Assembly (NCBI GenBank): GCA_030631415.1
Contig: DAOVLE010000034.1
Coordinates: 1 to 30,443, forward strand
Origin: JAAEQG01 sp023133475
GTDB lineage: Bacteria; Planctomycetota; Phycisphaerae; UBA1845
DNA length: 30,443 nt
Direction of reading: 5' to 3'
How positions within the stretch are numbered: the stretch's first letter is position 1; each line of letters opens with the position of its first letter. The notes below the pieces were generated by a model. That model had not been told where the DNA came from. It was given only the letters and a program-made list of their open reading frames with translations, and made no database searches. The position numbers and the translations under genes are program-made. Shown here piece after piece: positions 1 through 7,824 of the stretch.

Positions 1-126
1 CTACCTCTCAACCCTCTGCGGTCTCTGCGTGCTCCGCGTGCTCCGCGGTGAAATATCTCGGTTAGCAGACGTAGGGTGGGTGGAACCTCGCGAAGCGAGG
101 TGGAACCCACCAGCCGGTGCGGTGGG
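1..126. repeat. Intergenic repeats at the left edge
   Basis: No gene is visible. Bases 18-52 hold a CTCTGCG/GTGCTCCGCG tract that recurs in degenerate form near 4880, 18661 and 26075. Bases 71-161 hold a composite palindromic repeat made of two GTGGG...CCCAC arms around a small TCGCGAAGCGA palindrome. It continues into the 3' end of the gene on the minus strand. A near-identical composite copy lies at 27725-27816. Confidence 0.75.
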
Positions 127-1344
127 TTACGCTTCGCTCCGCGAAGCTTCACCCACCCTACATCTGATCTGCATTCCCACGACAGTCACGTCGTCTTTAG
201 GATTGAGTGACCCGGCTTCGTTGTCCAGCTTGGCTTCGAAGCCGCGGATGATTTCTTCGATGGGGTGATCGGCGAGGTCTTCAAATACGCTGCGATAGTG
301 CTCCCAACTGTGAGCTTCGCCTTTGCGTGGGGCAAAGGACACTTCGATCCCGTCGGTATAGAGGATCAGCTTTTCACCCGGGCGCATGTGCACCTTGGAA
401 GTTGGGAACGTCTCCCCCTTGAACAGGCCTAACAAGCCTCCCTGGCACTTCAATTCCGTGACGTGGCCTTCTTGCGTAATCAGTAAGGGGTGCGGGTGCC
501 CCCCGCGGGCAAACTGCAATTCGAGCGTCTCGGTGTTCAGCAGACAATAGCAGGCGGTTGCGAACTGGCAGTTGGGCAGCGCCTGATCGGTGAGGGCTTC
601 GTTGAGCTTTGCCAGCGTCTCGCCTGGGTCCAGCACGCGGTAGCCCTGCCGCACAATCTCCTTGGGCACCACCGCCTGCCTGATGAACATGGTCAACAGA
701 CCGGCAGCCATCCCGTGCCCAACCGCGTCGGCGATGTAAAAGCCCACATGCTTCTCATCCACCCGAAAGATGTCGTAAGTGTCCCCCGATACCCAGGTCA
801 CCGGGCGAAACAAGGTCGCAAATCGCACCGGGCCTATCGAATCGATGTGCCGAGGTAGAAAGTCGCGTTGCAGCCTCCCCGCCAGGCGCATCTGCTGCTC
901 CACCTCGTTGAAATGCTGGTTAATTCGCTTGCTGATCCGCTGGAGGTTCTCCACTTCCCGCTCCATTCCGCAGACCAGGGCATGATAGCGGCGGACGGTC
1001 GAGAGGCGCCCGCGGAGTTCCTCCTTGGTGACGCCGCGGGCGGCGACATCAACCAGCGTGCCGTCGTTGCGACTGCCTCCGTGATGGTTGTCAGCGATCA
1101 GCACTGTTGCAATGCGCTGCGTGTGGAGTGTGCGTATCAGGCTGCGGTATGCCAACTCGCTCGCCTTGTCGTTCTCCTCTGCCGTTGGTTGAGGCACAAC
1201 CACGGCGGCGACCTTACCCTTCTGGGTTACCTCGACAGCTTGCTTGTAATCAGGCGCGGTTGACACACGCCAGCCGTCCTCCGCCAGGCACTCGCCCACT
1301 CCCGGAGGAAGACCGCAACCCGGATCAACCAGCAAAACCTGCAT
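127..1344 (-). CDS. SpoIIE/RsbU-type PP2C serine phosphatase with degenerate receiver domain
   Basis: A predicted 405-residue cytoplasmic regulator. Residues 1 to about 115 look like a response-regulator receiver fold (MQVLLVDPG at the start), but the strand that should carry the phosphoacceptor Asp reads VVVPQP, so it probably cannot be phosphorylated. A helical, coiled-coil-like linker follows (REVENLQRISKRINQ). The PP2C/SpoIIE domain has the metal-binding motifs GDTYD and DAVGHGMAAG, then LYTDGI and DDVTVV near the end. Such phosphatases usually dephosphorylate an anti-sigma-factor antagonist; no such partner gene is adjacent. The ATG at 1344 is chosen because GGAGGTG lies just upstream; an open frame extends further but adds no domain. 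It lies 38 bases after the DUF192 gene, probably in one operon. The last ten or so residues (VGEASRSEA) and the TAA are encoded by the dispersed repeat at 71-161, so the natural C-terminus has been replaced or extended. Confidence 0.88.
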   Translation of the reverse strand: MQVLLVDPGCGLPPGVGECLAEDGWRVSTAPDYKQAVEVTQKGKVAAVVVPQPTAEENDKASELAYRSLIRTLHTQRIATVLIADNHHGGSRNDGTLVDVAARGVTKEELRGRLSTVRRYHALVCGMEREVENLQRISKRINQHFNEVEQQMRLAGRLQRDFLPRHIDSIGPVRFATLFRPVTWVSGDTYDIFRVDEKHVGFYIADAVGHGMAAGLLTMFIRQAVVPKEIVRQGYRVLDPGETLAKLNEALTDQALPNCQFATACYCLLNTETLELQFARGGHPHPLLITQEGHVTELKCQGGLLGLFKGETFPTSKVHMRPGEKLILYTDGIEVSFAPRKGEAHSWEHYRSVFEDLADHPIEEIIRGFEAKLDNEAGSLNPKDDVTVVGMQIRCRVGEASRSEA

Positions 1345-1382
1345 TCGCGCACCTCCACACGACCTGTCAGGAATTCGGCGGG

Positions 1383-1880
1383 TTACCGGGCTTTCTTTAG
1401 AACTGACTCGGGAATTTGCACCTGATCGCCCTTGCGAATCCCATACTCGGAAAACAGATTCGCATTGACCTCCAGGGCATACCTGTAAGGCCCATCCGGC
1501 CAATAGCTTTGCTCGACCAGCGGAGCCATGGTGTGAATTGTCACGATGGCACCGTCGGCGCCGATGAAGGCGATATCCAGCGGGATGATGGTGTTCCGCA
1601 TCCAGAATCCGGTGGTGCGATCGTAGTCGAAGAGAAAGAGCATGCCCCGATCAGTGCCGTCCGGCAACGGGGACATCTGTTCCTTGGTGACGAACATCAG
1701 GCCTTGGGTTACTTCCTGGGGGTCGTCGGCGATCCACACTCTGAATTCGTGATCGTTGATGCGCACGGTATCGGTGGGCATTGCATCCAGCATGTTCGGT
1801 TCCTCGGGAGTGCATCGGGCACACGAAAGGAACGCAAGCATCGGCGTCGCCCACATCCAGGAGTGTTTGGTGCGAATCAT
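1383..1880 (-). CDS. DUF192 family exported protein
   Basis: A 165-residue protein of the DUF192 family, small mostly secreted or lipid-anchored beta-rich proteins of unknown biochemical role. Residues 1-22 form a short hydrophobic leader ending at a Cys (AFLSCAR), which may be a weak lipobox. The family core is clear: the E-V-T-Q-G-L-M element, MLFLFD, GFWMRNTIIPLDIAFI and the C-terminal YALEVNAN...GIRKGDQV. The ATG at 1880 is preferred because an AAAGG element sits about 7 bases upstream; a GTG at 1910 is an in-frame alternative and would give 175 residues. It lies directly upstream of the PP2C phosphatase in the same direction, so the two are probably co-transcribed. The family is certain; the function is not. 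Confidence 0.85.
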   Translation of the reverse strand: MIRTKHSWMWATPMLAFLSCARCTPEEPNMLDAMPTDTVRINDHEFRVWIADDPQEVTQGLMFVTKEQMSPLPDGTDRGMLFLFDYDRTTGFWMRNTIIPLDIAFIGADGAIVTIHTMAPLVEQSYWPDGPYRYALEVNANLFSEYGIRKGDQVQIPESVLKKAR

Positions 1881-1910
1881 GGCCTTTACCACGTTTCGAG
1901 TTTCGAGCAC

Positions 1911-2208
1911 ACGTAGGGCGGGTGGAACCCACCAACCGATGCTGCGATATCCTCTCCCTTCTGCCCTGGGGAGTCAAGTTCCCCAGGGCTAGAATCCACC
2001 GCTCCCCGTTGGGGAGCCGCTAAACGCTACGGATTTGTCGCTGCTAAACCCGGATTATTCATGAACGCAGAGACGCAGAGATCGCAGAGAAGAAGGGAGT
2101 GCACCACATTTTGGCAGGGTGTGCACTCTCCAAGCGCCGTTGTGATCGCCCACATTCTCCATTCTCCATTCTCCATTCATCACGTTTCCCTCCCCCATTT
2201 TCCATTTT
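1911..2208. repeat. Intergenic repeat cluster
   Basis: No gene. From left to right: a GTAGGGCGGGTGGAACCCACC palindrome arm (1913-1937); a perfect 10-base-pair hairpin (1963-1972 with 1980-1989) without a T-tract on either strand; a CTCCCCGTTGGGGAG palindrome followed by CCGCTAAACGCTACGGAT (about 1999-2048), a family that recurs near 6690, 23840 and 28390; an AACGCAGAGACGCAGAG tract (2063-2092); and tandem 7-base units of the CCATTCT and CCATTTT types (2155-2229) that run into the end of the transporter gene. Confidence 0.75.
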
Positions 2209-3537
2209 TCATTTTCCATTTTCCATTTTCTGCGTGCTCCGCTCGTCCACAAAGTGCAGCAAGATCATCCCCACCAAAAAGAACACGATAAGCGAGACGA
2301 TAGAGCTTCGCGCCGAACCGGACAGCTTCCTGATTACCCCAAATGCCAACGGCCCCCAGATCGCCGAGAACTTGCTGAACACCGTGTAAAAGCCGAAGAA
2401 TTCCGCGCTGGCTTCGGCGGGAATCATCGAGCTGTAGAGCGATCGGCTCAACGCCTGCGATCCGCCCAGCACCAGGCCCACCACCACCCCCAGAGCAAAG
2501 AACTCCGTCACCGTGTGGATGAAATAAGCGTAGACAACCACCCCGGACCAGAGGGCCAGCGTGAGCATGACCGTGGACTTGGTGCCCAGCCACCCCGCGA
2601 TCCAGCCGAACAGCAATGCCCCCACCATCGCCACCACTTGGATGATCAGCAAGGTAAGCATCAAGTCGGTGGTGCGCAGTTCCAATTCCTCTTTGCCGTA
2701 GATCGTCGCCATACCGATCACGGTTTGGATGCCGTCGTTGTAGAACATGAAGGCGACCAGGAACAGCACCAGGTGCCGTTGATGCCGGACACGGCGGGTG
2801 GTCTTTATGGTGCGCTCGATTCCAACAGCCGCACAGGCAAAGACTCGCCGCCAGACGCCATACTCGGGCGGAAGAGTGCTCGCCGCCTTGGGCTCCTTGA
2901 GAAAGCGCACGGTGAATAGCGTGAACCCCGCCCACCACAAACCAGCCAGGATAAGCCCCACGCGGACGGCGTCGGCTTGGGTCATCCCCAGTTGCTCGTG
3001 CCCGGCGATCAGGCCCATCGCAACGGCAAACTGCAAGCCGCCGCCGACATACCCGTAGGCATAGCCGCGCCCGGAGGTGCGGTCCAGACGGTCTGCGGTG
3101 ACGATTTGCGGGAGGAAGGCGTCGTAGAAAACATTGGCGCTGATGAACCCGAATTGTGCAATGACGAAAAAAAGCAGCGTCCAGAGCACGTCACCGGACC
3201 GGCAGAAGTAGAGCAGGATGGTGAACAGGCTGCCGGTGTAGGCGAAGGTCAGGAGAAACCGCTTCTTGGCGTTGGAGAAGTCGGCAATCGCCCCCAATAC
3301 CGGTGCCAGCAGAAAAGCCAGCAAAGCCGCCGCAGAGACGGCAAAAGCCCACAGAGACGTGGCGCTGTAGTGGCTGCCGGCAATCCAGACGCCCCCGCGC
3401 CCTACGACGACCTCGGCGAAGTAAACCGGCAACAAGCCGGCCAGCACCGTGGTTGCGTACGCGGAGTTCGCCCAGTCGTACATGCACCAACCGAATACGT
3501 TCCCACGATCGTTTTTGACTGGGAGCATACGCTCCAT
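2209..3537 (-). CDS. MFS transporter, UMF1 (Atg22-like) family
   Basis: A 442-residue integral membrane protein with about 12 hydrophobic segments. The N-terminal signature GWCMYDWANSAYATTV is diagnostic of the UMF1 branch of the major facilitator superfamily, whose eukaryotic relative is vacuolar Atg22, an amino-acid effluxer. Other family features are the NVFYDAFLPQIV stretch near residue 140 and GGSQALSRSLYSSMIP in the second half. The substrate in bacteria is not established; small-solute or amino-acid efflux is plausible. The ATG at 3537 gives the full N-terminus; another ATG three codons in is possible. An extended -10 element lies about 37 bases upstream. The last residues (QKMENGK) and the TGA stop come from the ATTTTCC tandem repeat at 2155-2229. 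No obvious operon partner is present. Confidence 0.87.
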   Translation of the reverse strand: MERMLPVKNDRGNVFGWCMYDWANSAYATTVLAGLLPVYFAEVVVGRGGVWIAGSHYSATSLWAFAVSAAALLAFLLAPVLGAIADFSNAKKRFLLTFAYTGSLFTILLYFCRSGDVLWTLLFFVIAQFGFISANVFYDAFLPQIVTADRLDRTSGRGYAYGYVGGGLQFAVAMGLIAGHEQLGMTQADAVRVGLILAGLWWAGFTLFTVRFLKEPKAASTLPPEYGVWRRVFACAAVGIERTIKTTRRVRHQRHLVLFLVAFMFYNDGIQTVIGMATIYGKEELELRTTDLMLTLLIIQVVAMVGALLFGWIAGWLGTKSTVMLTLALWSGVVVYAYFIHTVTEFFALGVVVGLVLGGSQALSRSLYSSMIPAEASAEFFGFYTVFSKFSAIWGPLAFGVIRKLSGSARSSIVSLIVFFLVGMILLHFVDERSTQKMENGK

Positions 3538-3573
3538 TCTCTGAGAACCCCTAGTGTTACGTATAGTTATCGC

Positions 3574-3582
3574 AGTATAGCA
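3574..3582 (-). promoter_or_regulatory. Possible extended -10 promoter for the UMF1 transporter
   Basis: On the minus strand TGCTATACT reads as an extended -10 element (TG-N-TATACT) with no good -35 box. The start would fall near 3567, giving a leader of about 30 bases. Seen by eye only. Confidence 0.4.
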
Positions 3583-3592
3583 ATACCATGAG

Positions 3593-3808
3593 TAGAGGCG
3601 AGAATGGGGAAAATTGAAAATGGGGGGATGGGAAACATTGTCGTTGGGTGCACTCCCTTCTTCTCTGCGCTCTCTGCGTCTCTGCGTTCATGAAAAGTAA
3701 GAAGGCGGGTGGAACCCGCCCTACACCGCTTCGTGTGATCACAACGAGGATGTTCCCAACCCCCCATTTTCCATTTTTCATTTTCAATTTTCCATTTTCT
3801 CCATTCTC
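3593..3808. repeat. Intergenic repeats between divergent genes
   Basis: A tract of AATGGGG/GAAAATG units (3603-3630), a CTCTGCG-type tract (3658-3690, inverse orientation to the one at 2063), a GCGGGTGGAACCCGCC palindrome (3704-3724), and CCATTTT 7-base tandem units (3764-3806). No coding signal was seen between the two divergent genes. Confidence 0.75.
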
Positions 3809-3817
3809 ACCTCTGCC

Positions 3818-3826
3818 TGCTATGAT
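3818..3826 (+). promoter_or_regulatory. Possible extended -10 promoter for the aminotransferase
   Basis: TGCTATGAT fits an extended -10 element (TG-N-TATGAT). It lies immediately after the repeat tract and about 50 bases before the ATG at 3878. No recognisable -35 box is present. Confidence 0.4.
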
Positions 3827-3877
3827 ACCCGGCGGTTGTATGGATGCTGAAGTGGTTTCAAGAGTTCAGGTGAGTTC

Positions 3878-4732
3878 ATGAAAGAAGTGGCGTACGTCAA
3901 TGGTGAGTTCCACGACTTGCGGGAGGCCAAGATTTCGATCGAGGATCGCGGATTTCAATTTGCCGACGGGGTCTACGAAGTCATCGTCGCCCCACACCGG
4001 CAGCCTTTTCACTTGCAGCAACATTTGGAACGTCTGAAGAAAAGCACGGAAGCAATCGACTTGCCGGTCGACTATGATGCTTTGGACCTGCCCGCAGTGA
4101 TCCGCGAAGGCCTGCAACGCTGCGACTTCGAGGACAGCATGATCTACTTGCAGATCACCCGCGGCGTCGTGCCACGCGACCACCTCTATCCAGACGCAAC
4201 CACCCCCACGGTCGTCGCCACCTTCAAAGCCAAACCCGTGTACGACCCAAAACTGCGAAAACGCGGAGTCCATATCGAGACCGCACGGGACATCCGCTGG
4301 GAACATTGCCACATCAAGTCCATCGCTCTGCTGGCTAACGTGATGATGAAGAACGCGGCTCGGCAACGCGGGCGTTTCGATGCCATCATTCTCGGGGCTG
4401 ACCACACTGTACGGGAGACCACTTGCGCCAACGTCTTTCTGCTCAATCACGGTGTGCTGCGAACCCCGCCAGCCGACCAACACATCCTTCACGGCGTGAC
4501 GCGGCTCTACATTCTCGAGTGTGCTCGTGATCTTCAGATACCCTGCGAGGAGACTTATTTCAAAACGGCGGACTTGTTGGCTGCCGATGAGGTGTTCATC
4601 TCCAGCACCACCATTGACATCATGCCGGTTGCCGCCATCGATGACCACCCCATCGGCTCTGGTGCGATGGGAGAATTGACCCTGCGTCTGCTGGAGCGAT
4701 TTTACCGGGGCATGTGCCCTGTCAAGTCCTGA
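3878..4732 (+). CDS. dat: D-amino-acid aminotransferase (PLP fold type IV)
   Basis: A 284-residue cytoplasmic enzyme, the usual length for D-alanine aminotransferase, which moves amino groups between D-amino acids and 2-oxo acids to make D-Ala or D-Glu for peptidoglycan, or to break D-amino acids down. The N-terminus YVNGEF...ISIEDRGFQFADGVYEV is typical of the class IV family. The PLP lysine is the K in HIKSIALLANV (about residue 147), the conserved Glu is in VRETTCANVF (about 179), and the substrate loop YLQITRGVVPRDH matches the D-amino-acid branch better than the branched-chain branch. The start has a good ribosome site (CAGGTGAG) about 5 bases upstream. It appears to be a single-gene unit. 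A branched-chain or aminodeoxychorismate activity is a less likely alternative. Confidence 0.88.
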   Translation: MKEVAYVNGEFHDLREAKISIEDRGFQFADGVYEVIVAPHRQPFHLQQHLERLKKSTEAIDLPVDYDALDLPAVIREGLQRCDFEDSMIYLQITRGVVPRDHLYPDATTPTVVATFKAKPVYDPKLRKRGVHIETARDIRWEHCHIKSIALLANVMMKNAARQRGRFDAIILGADHTVRETTCANVFLLNHGVLRTPPADQHILHGVTRLYILECARDLQIPCEETYFKTADLLAADEVFISSTTIDIMPVAAIDDHPIGSGAMGELTLRLLERFYRGMCPVKS

Positions 4733-4828
4733 TCTAAAGTTGTCACTTATCGGGTGTGGCCATCTTCTGGGGTCCGGTTGATTTTCCGGTTCAGACTTCA
4801 ATTGGGCGTTGCATTTCGTGTAACCCGG

Positions 4829-4908
4829 CAGGGGTGGCCCACCGCTAAAGCGATGGGCCACCCAGCCAATTCTCCATTCTCTGCGTGCTTCACGGTGAAT
4901 TAGATGCG
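4829..4908. repeat. GGTGGCCCACCGC-type palindrome and tract
   Basis: A copy of the GGTGGCCCACCGCTAAAGC palindrome family (about 4834-4864), followed by CCATTCT units and a degenerate TGCGTGCTTCACGGTGAATT tract that recurs near 18661 and 22270. The rest of the 4733-4994 gap shows no gene. Confidence 0.7.
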
Positions 4909-4909
4909 C

Positions 4910-4938
4910 TTGCCTCTTGCAAAACTGTGGAATACACT
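4910..4938 (+). promoter_or_regulatory. Weak sigma-70-like promoter candidate
   Basis: TTGCCT, a 17-base spacer and TACACT precede the sigma-54 activator gene by about 55 bases. Both boxes match the consensus at four of six positions, so this is only suggestive. Confidence 0.3.
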
Positions 4939-4994
4939 GGGATTAGCTGGTTTATTCGCCGGATTGCTGCTTTATTTGCCGGATATGTGAGCAT

Positions 4995-6569
4995 ATGGAA
5001 CGGTTTGCAAACCTATTGCTGGATGTTTGGCAAGAAGCATGTCGCCACATCGAGATACATGAGTCCACCGCCCGGATCACACCGTTGCTCGGCAAATGCC
5101 TGCCCATAGGTATTCTGTTGGTGCGTCGCATCAATCTCCAGCACTCCTGCGTGGAGACGGTGGCGGTGGGCAGTTGTAGTTCTGCGCCCTTGCCCCAATT
5201 GGCACGAAGCGTTCGGGCTGCCGAAGAACTGGAACACTTGCTTACCTGGTGCCGACGCGGGGAGCTATTGCGCCTGACTCCAGGCGGAGCCCGGCAAGAG
5301 TATCGTTTGTTTGCCCCCGATGGCGTGGAAGGTGAAGTGCTTGTGGGCCCTTTGTGCGGCGACGAGGGGCCGGAGGGGTTTTTGCTCCTGGTTGCCCAAC
5401 CGCTGCAATCGTTCAGCACGGTGCACTTGGGGGTGGTCAAAGCTCTTCTGGACCCGTTCACCGTTGCCCTGGAAAACGACCGCGCCCTTGCGGAAATGAA
5501 GACCCATCGAGAGGCTGCGGAGGCAGATCGGCGTTCGCTTCTGGGTCGGCTGGGGCGCAAGGAAATCAGCGAGGTTATTGTTGGGGCAGATTCCGGTTTG
5601 CGACATGTGATGGAGCGTGTTGACTTGGTGGCCTGCTCGGATGTTCCGGTATTGATTCTGGGGGAGACGGGTTCAGGGAAGGAAGTGATCGCCCGGGCTA
5701 TTCACTCACGTTCGGAGCGGCTCGGTGGCCCGTTTTTGCGGGTGAACTGCGGGGCCATTCCTCCGGAACTGATCGATTCGGAGCTGTTTGGTCACGAGCG
5801 TGGCAGCTTTACCGGGGCGGTGGGTATGCGCAAGGGGTGGTTCGAGCGGGCTGATGGGGGCACGTTGTTTCTTGACGAGGTGGGGGAGTTGTCGCCGGCT
5901 GCTCAGGTGCGCTTGCTGCGGATTCTCCAGGATGGGACGTTTGAACGAGTTGGAGGTCAGCGCCAACTCAAGGTCGATGTGCGGATCATAGCAGCCACCA
6001 ATCAGGACTTGCAGAGTATGACAACCACAGGTCGGTTCCGCGACGATTTGTGGTATCGGATTGCGGTTTTCCCCATCCATTTACCCCCTTTGCGTGATCG
6101 TCCTGAGGATATGCCGGCGTTGGCTTCGCACTTTGCCCTGCGTGCTTCGAGGCGTTTTGGTTTGCCGGCACTGGCCCCCATGCCGAGGGACATAAACCTG
6201 TTGCTTGCGTACTCTTGGCCCGGCAATATCCGTGAGTTGGCAGCCGTCATTGATCGCGCCGCGATTCTGGGCAATGGCAAGTGTTTGGAGATTGACAAGG
6301 CTTTGGGAGGCGCGTCTGTCGGGCCTGGTGCACAAGACCGCGGCTTGGGGATAAACGCCGCAGTTCCCGCCTTACATGAGGGGTTTCCAACTCTTGACAC
6401 CGTGGTGAGCGGGCACATCAAGGCAGCATTGACTGCGAGTCGAGGCTGTATTGAAGGCCCGCGAGGCGCTGCCTGTTTGCTGGGCATCAATCCGCACACC
6501 CTACGCGGGCGCATGCGCAAACTGGGCATCGACTGGAAGAAGTTTCGCGGGGTTGGGGCTGACGGATGA
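4995..6569 (+). CDS. Sigma-54-dependent transcriptional activator (GAF-like, AAA+, HTH)
   Basis: A 524-residue enhancer-binding protein that would remodel sigma-54 RNA polymerase by ATP hydrolysis. Residues 1 to about 180 form a GAF-like sensor region, poorly conserved, with a short coiled linker (ENDRALAEMKTHREAAEADR). The AAA+ core has Walker A GETGSGKE (about 223), the sigma-54 contact loop GSFTGA (about 270; canonical GAFTGA with Ala to Ser), Walker B GGTLFLDE (about 291), and the WPGNIREL element (about 408). A Fis-type helix-turn-helix ends the protein (AACLLGINPHTLRGRMRKLGI, about 488-510). The layout resembles FhlA/NorR-type activators rather than response regulators, since no receiver domain is present. 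No convincing -24/-12 sigma-54 promoter was found in the window, so its targets are unknown. Confidence 0.9.
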   Translation: MERFANLLLDVWQEACRHIEIHESTARITPLLGKCLPIGILLVRRINLQHSCVETVAVGSCSSAPLPQLARSVRAAEELEHLLTWCRRGELLRLTPGGARQEYRLFAPDGVEGEVLVGPLCGDEGPEGFLLLVAQPLQSFSTVHLGVVKALLDPFTVALENDRALAEMKTHREAAEADRRSLLGRLGRKEISEVIVGADSGLRHVMERVDLVACSDVPVLILGETGSGKEVIARAIHSRSERLGGPFLRVNCGAIPPELIDSELFGHERGSFTGAVGMRKGWFERADGGTLFLDEVGELSPAAQVRLLRILQDGTFERVGGQRQLKVDVRIIAATNQDLQSMTTTGRFRDDLWYRIAVFPIHLPPLRDRPEDMPALASHFALRASRRFGLPALAPMPRDINLLLAYSWPGNIRELAAVIDRAAILGNGKCLEIDKALGGASVGPGAQDRGLGINAAVPALHEGFPTLDTVVSGHIKAALTASRGCIEGPRGAACLLGINPHTLRGRMRKLGIDWKKFRGVGADG

Positions 6570-6596
6570 AGTAAGCAGTAATACGAGGGGGCAAGT

Positions 6597-6780
6597 GTAG
6601 GGCGGGTTCCACCCGCCGCGTCATGCTGAACGGTTGGAATTGGCGAACAAAGCATCGCCGATTCCACATTTTCCATTTTCCCGTGCTCCACGCTCCCCTT
6701 CGGGTCGCCGCTAAACGCTCGCATATGCACACAACGACAATGCTTCCCATCCCCCATTTTGCATTTTGCATTGGCGAGGT
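6597..6780. repeat. Intergenic repeats after the sigma-54 activator
   Basis: A GTAGGGCGGGTTCCACCCGC palindrome (6597-6618), CATTTTC units (6665-6681), a degenerate GCTCCCCTTCGGGTCGCCGC-TAAACGC copy (6688-6719) and further CATTTTGCATTTTGCATTG units (6757-6775). No gene is apparent between 6570 and 6861. Confidence 0.7.
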
Positions 6781-6789
6781 CTTGTTCCA

Positions 6790-6827
6790 CAAAAATACCG
6801 GCGGTTGGTTATCAGCCAACCGCCGGT
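6790..6827 (-). terminator. Rho-independent terminator of the pseudopilin gene
   Basis: A perfect 12-base-pair stem (6797-6808 with 6816-6827) with a 7-base loop is followed on the minus strand by ATTTTTG. It starts 35 bases after the stop codon of the minus-strand pseudopilin gene, the expected position for its terminator. Confidence 0.85.
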
Positions 6828-6861
6828 GCATTTGAGCATATAACTCGTTCGGCAGCAACGA

Positions 6862-7824
6862 CTACGGATAGATCAGCGTGTCGGTGCTCGCATAGTTGCT
6901 CGTCTCATCGCCGAATGCTTCCTCGCCGGGGAACCAGTTATTTGCTTCCCCTGGCCCTACCCAGGCACCCCACATCCGGCCTTCGGGCAAGGCGAGGTTG
7001 TCCTGGTCGACCATCTTGGTATAGATGTTGTCGTCATCGACTCCGACGATGGGCTTGCGTTCGAAGGTGGCGTGGCCGTCCTGGAAGAGGACGTTCTGGC
7101 CTTCGCCGGCCCCCCGACCGCCGTGGTTGGGCGAGTTGAATCCCCGCCAATCATTCGGGGAGGAGGCGGCAGTCAACTCCTCCGTATCTCCAGGCATGCC
7201 ATTGTTGGGTCTGGTCTCCGTATAATACGGGCCTTTGTCCGCTATCATACCCATGCGGCTGTCGAGGTTCTCCGACGGGCGGGTATCGTTGGGACCGAAT
7301 GGAACTTGATAACCGTAGCTTATGTTGCCATAACTAGCGAAGTCATAATGGCGGTCGACTTCCCGAGCGGGATCGGGGGACTCCCCACTGCTTGGGCATA
7401 TCAACTGCTTCACCTGAACATCGCCGGCACGCACCAGCATCCACAATGCCCGCGTCGGAGATAGCTTCGTGGCCTTATTGTCCGAGGGGGTTTGGGCATC
7501 CGGATCATCCTGTCCCTCACCTGTCCCGTAGACCGTTGGATCCCATCCGAGTCCTATGCGGAAACCATAGTCAATCCCTTCCGCCGCAATCGCTTTGGTG
7601 TTGAAGGCGGGAACAGGCCAAACCTCCTCGGGGTTGATCATCGGGCTCGAATAGATTTTGCACGACTTACCCAGCCCACTGAGGTTCGACGCGCACACCA
7701 GCCGCTTGCTCAATTCACGAGCCTTCGACAAGCTCGGCAGCAGGATGGAGATCAGCAACGCGATGATCGCCACCACCACCAGAAGCTCAATCAGAGTAAA
7801 ACCTGGAATTCGTTTCCGTGTCAC
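6862..7824 (-). CDS. Type II secretion-like pseudopilin (planctomycete prepilin-type protein)
   Basis: A 320-residue protein with a type IV prepilin leader: basic residues, then G-FTLIELLVVVAIIALLISILLP, cut by prepilin peptidase between G and F near residue 9 and methylated at the new N-terminus. The membrane helix is followed by a SLSKARELSKRLVCASNLSGLGK helix and a beta-rich globular head ending with NVLFQDGHATF, which resembles the C-terminal H-x-DG element of the DUF1559 and related pseudopilins expanded in Planctomycetota. These proteins are thought to form pseudopili or sit in the envelope; ligands are unknown. The GTG at 7824 is preferred because GGAGGTG lies about 6 bases before it; an upstream GTG at 7842 lacks such a site. 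A terminator lies at 6790-6827, and the upstream leader is unusually long. Confidence 0.87.
   Translation of the reverse strand: MTRKRIPGFTLIELLVVVAIIALLISILLPSLSKARELSKRLVCASNLSGLGKSCKIYSSPMINPEEVWPVPAFNTKAIAAEGIDYGFRIGLGWDPTVYGTGEGQDDPDAQTPSDNKATKLSPTRALWMLVRAGDVQVKQLICPSSGESPDPAREVDRHYDFASYGNISYGYQVPFGPNDTRPSENLDSRMGMIADKGPYYTETRPNNGMPGDTEELTAASSPNDWRGFNSPNHGGRGAGEGQNVLFQDGHATFERKPIVGVDDDNIYTKMVDQDNLALPEGRMWGAWVGPGEANNWFPGEEAFGDETSNYASTDTLIYP

Noticed and set aside
1963..1989. Perfect 10-base-pair hairpin near the UMF1 and DUF192 genes as a terminator
   Set aside because: No T-tract on either strand, so I list it only within the repeat cluster.
2180..2938. A 252-codon minus-strand frame overlapping the UMF1 transporter
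   Set aside because: It is the shifted frame of the transporter gene, with odd His/Gly-rich composition; the transporter frame has clear family motifs.
3866..4861. A 331-codon minus-strand frame antisense to the aminotransferase
   Set aside because: The aminotransferase on the plus strand is unmistakable; the antisense frame has no family features.
4733..4994. A -24/-12 sigma-54 promoter near the activator gene
   Set aside because: No TGGC and TTGC elements with the required spacing were found.
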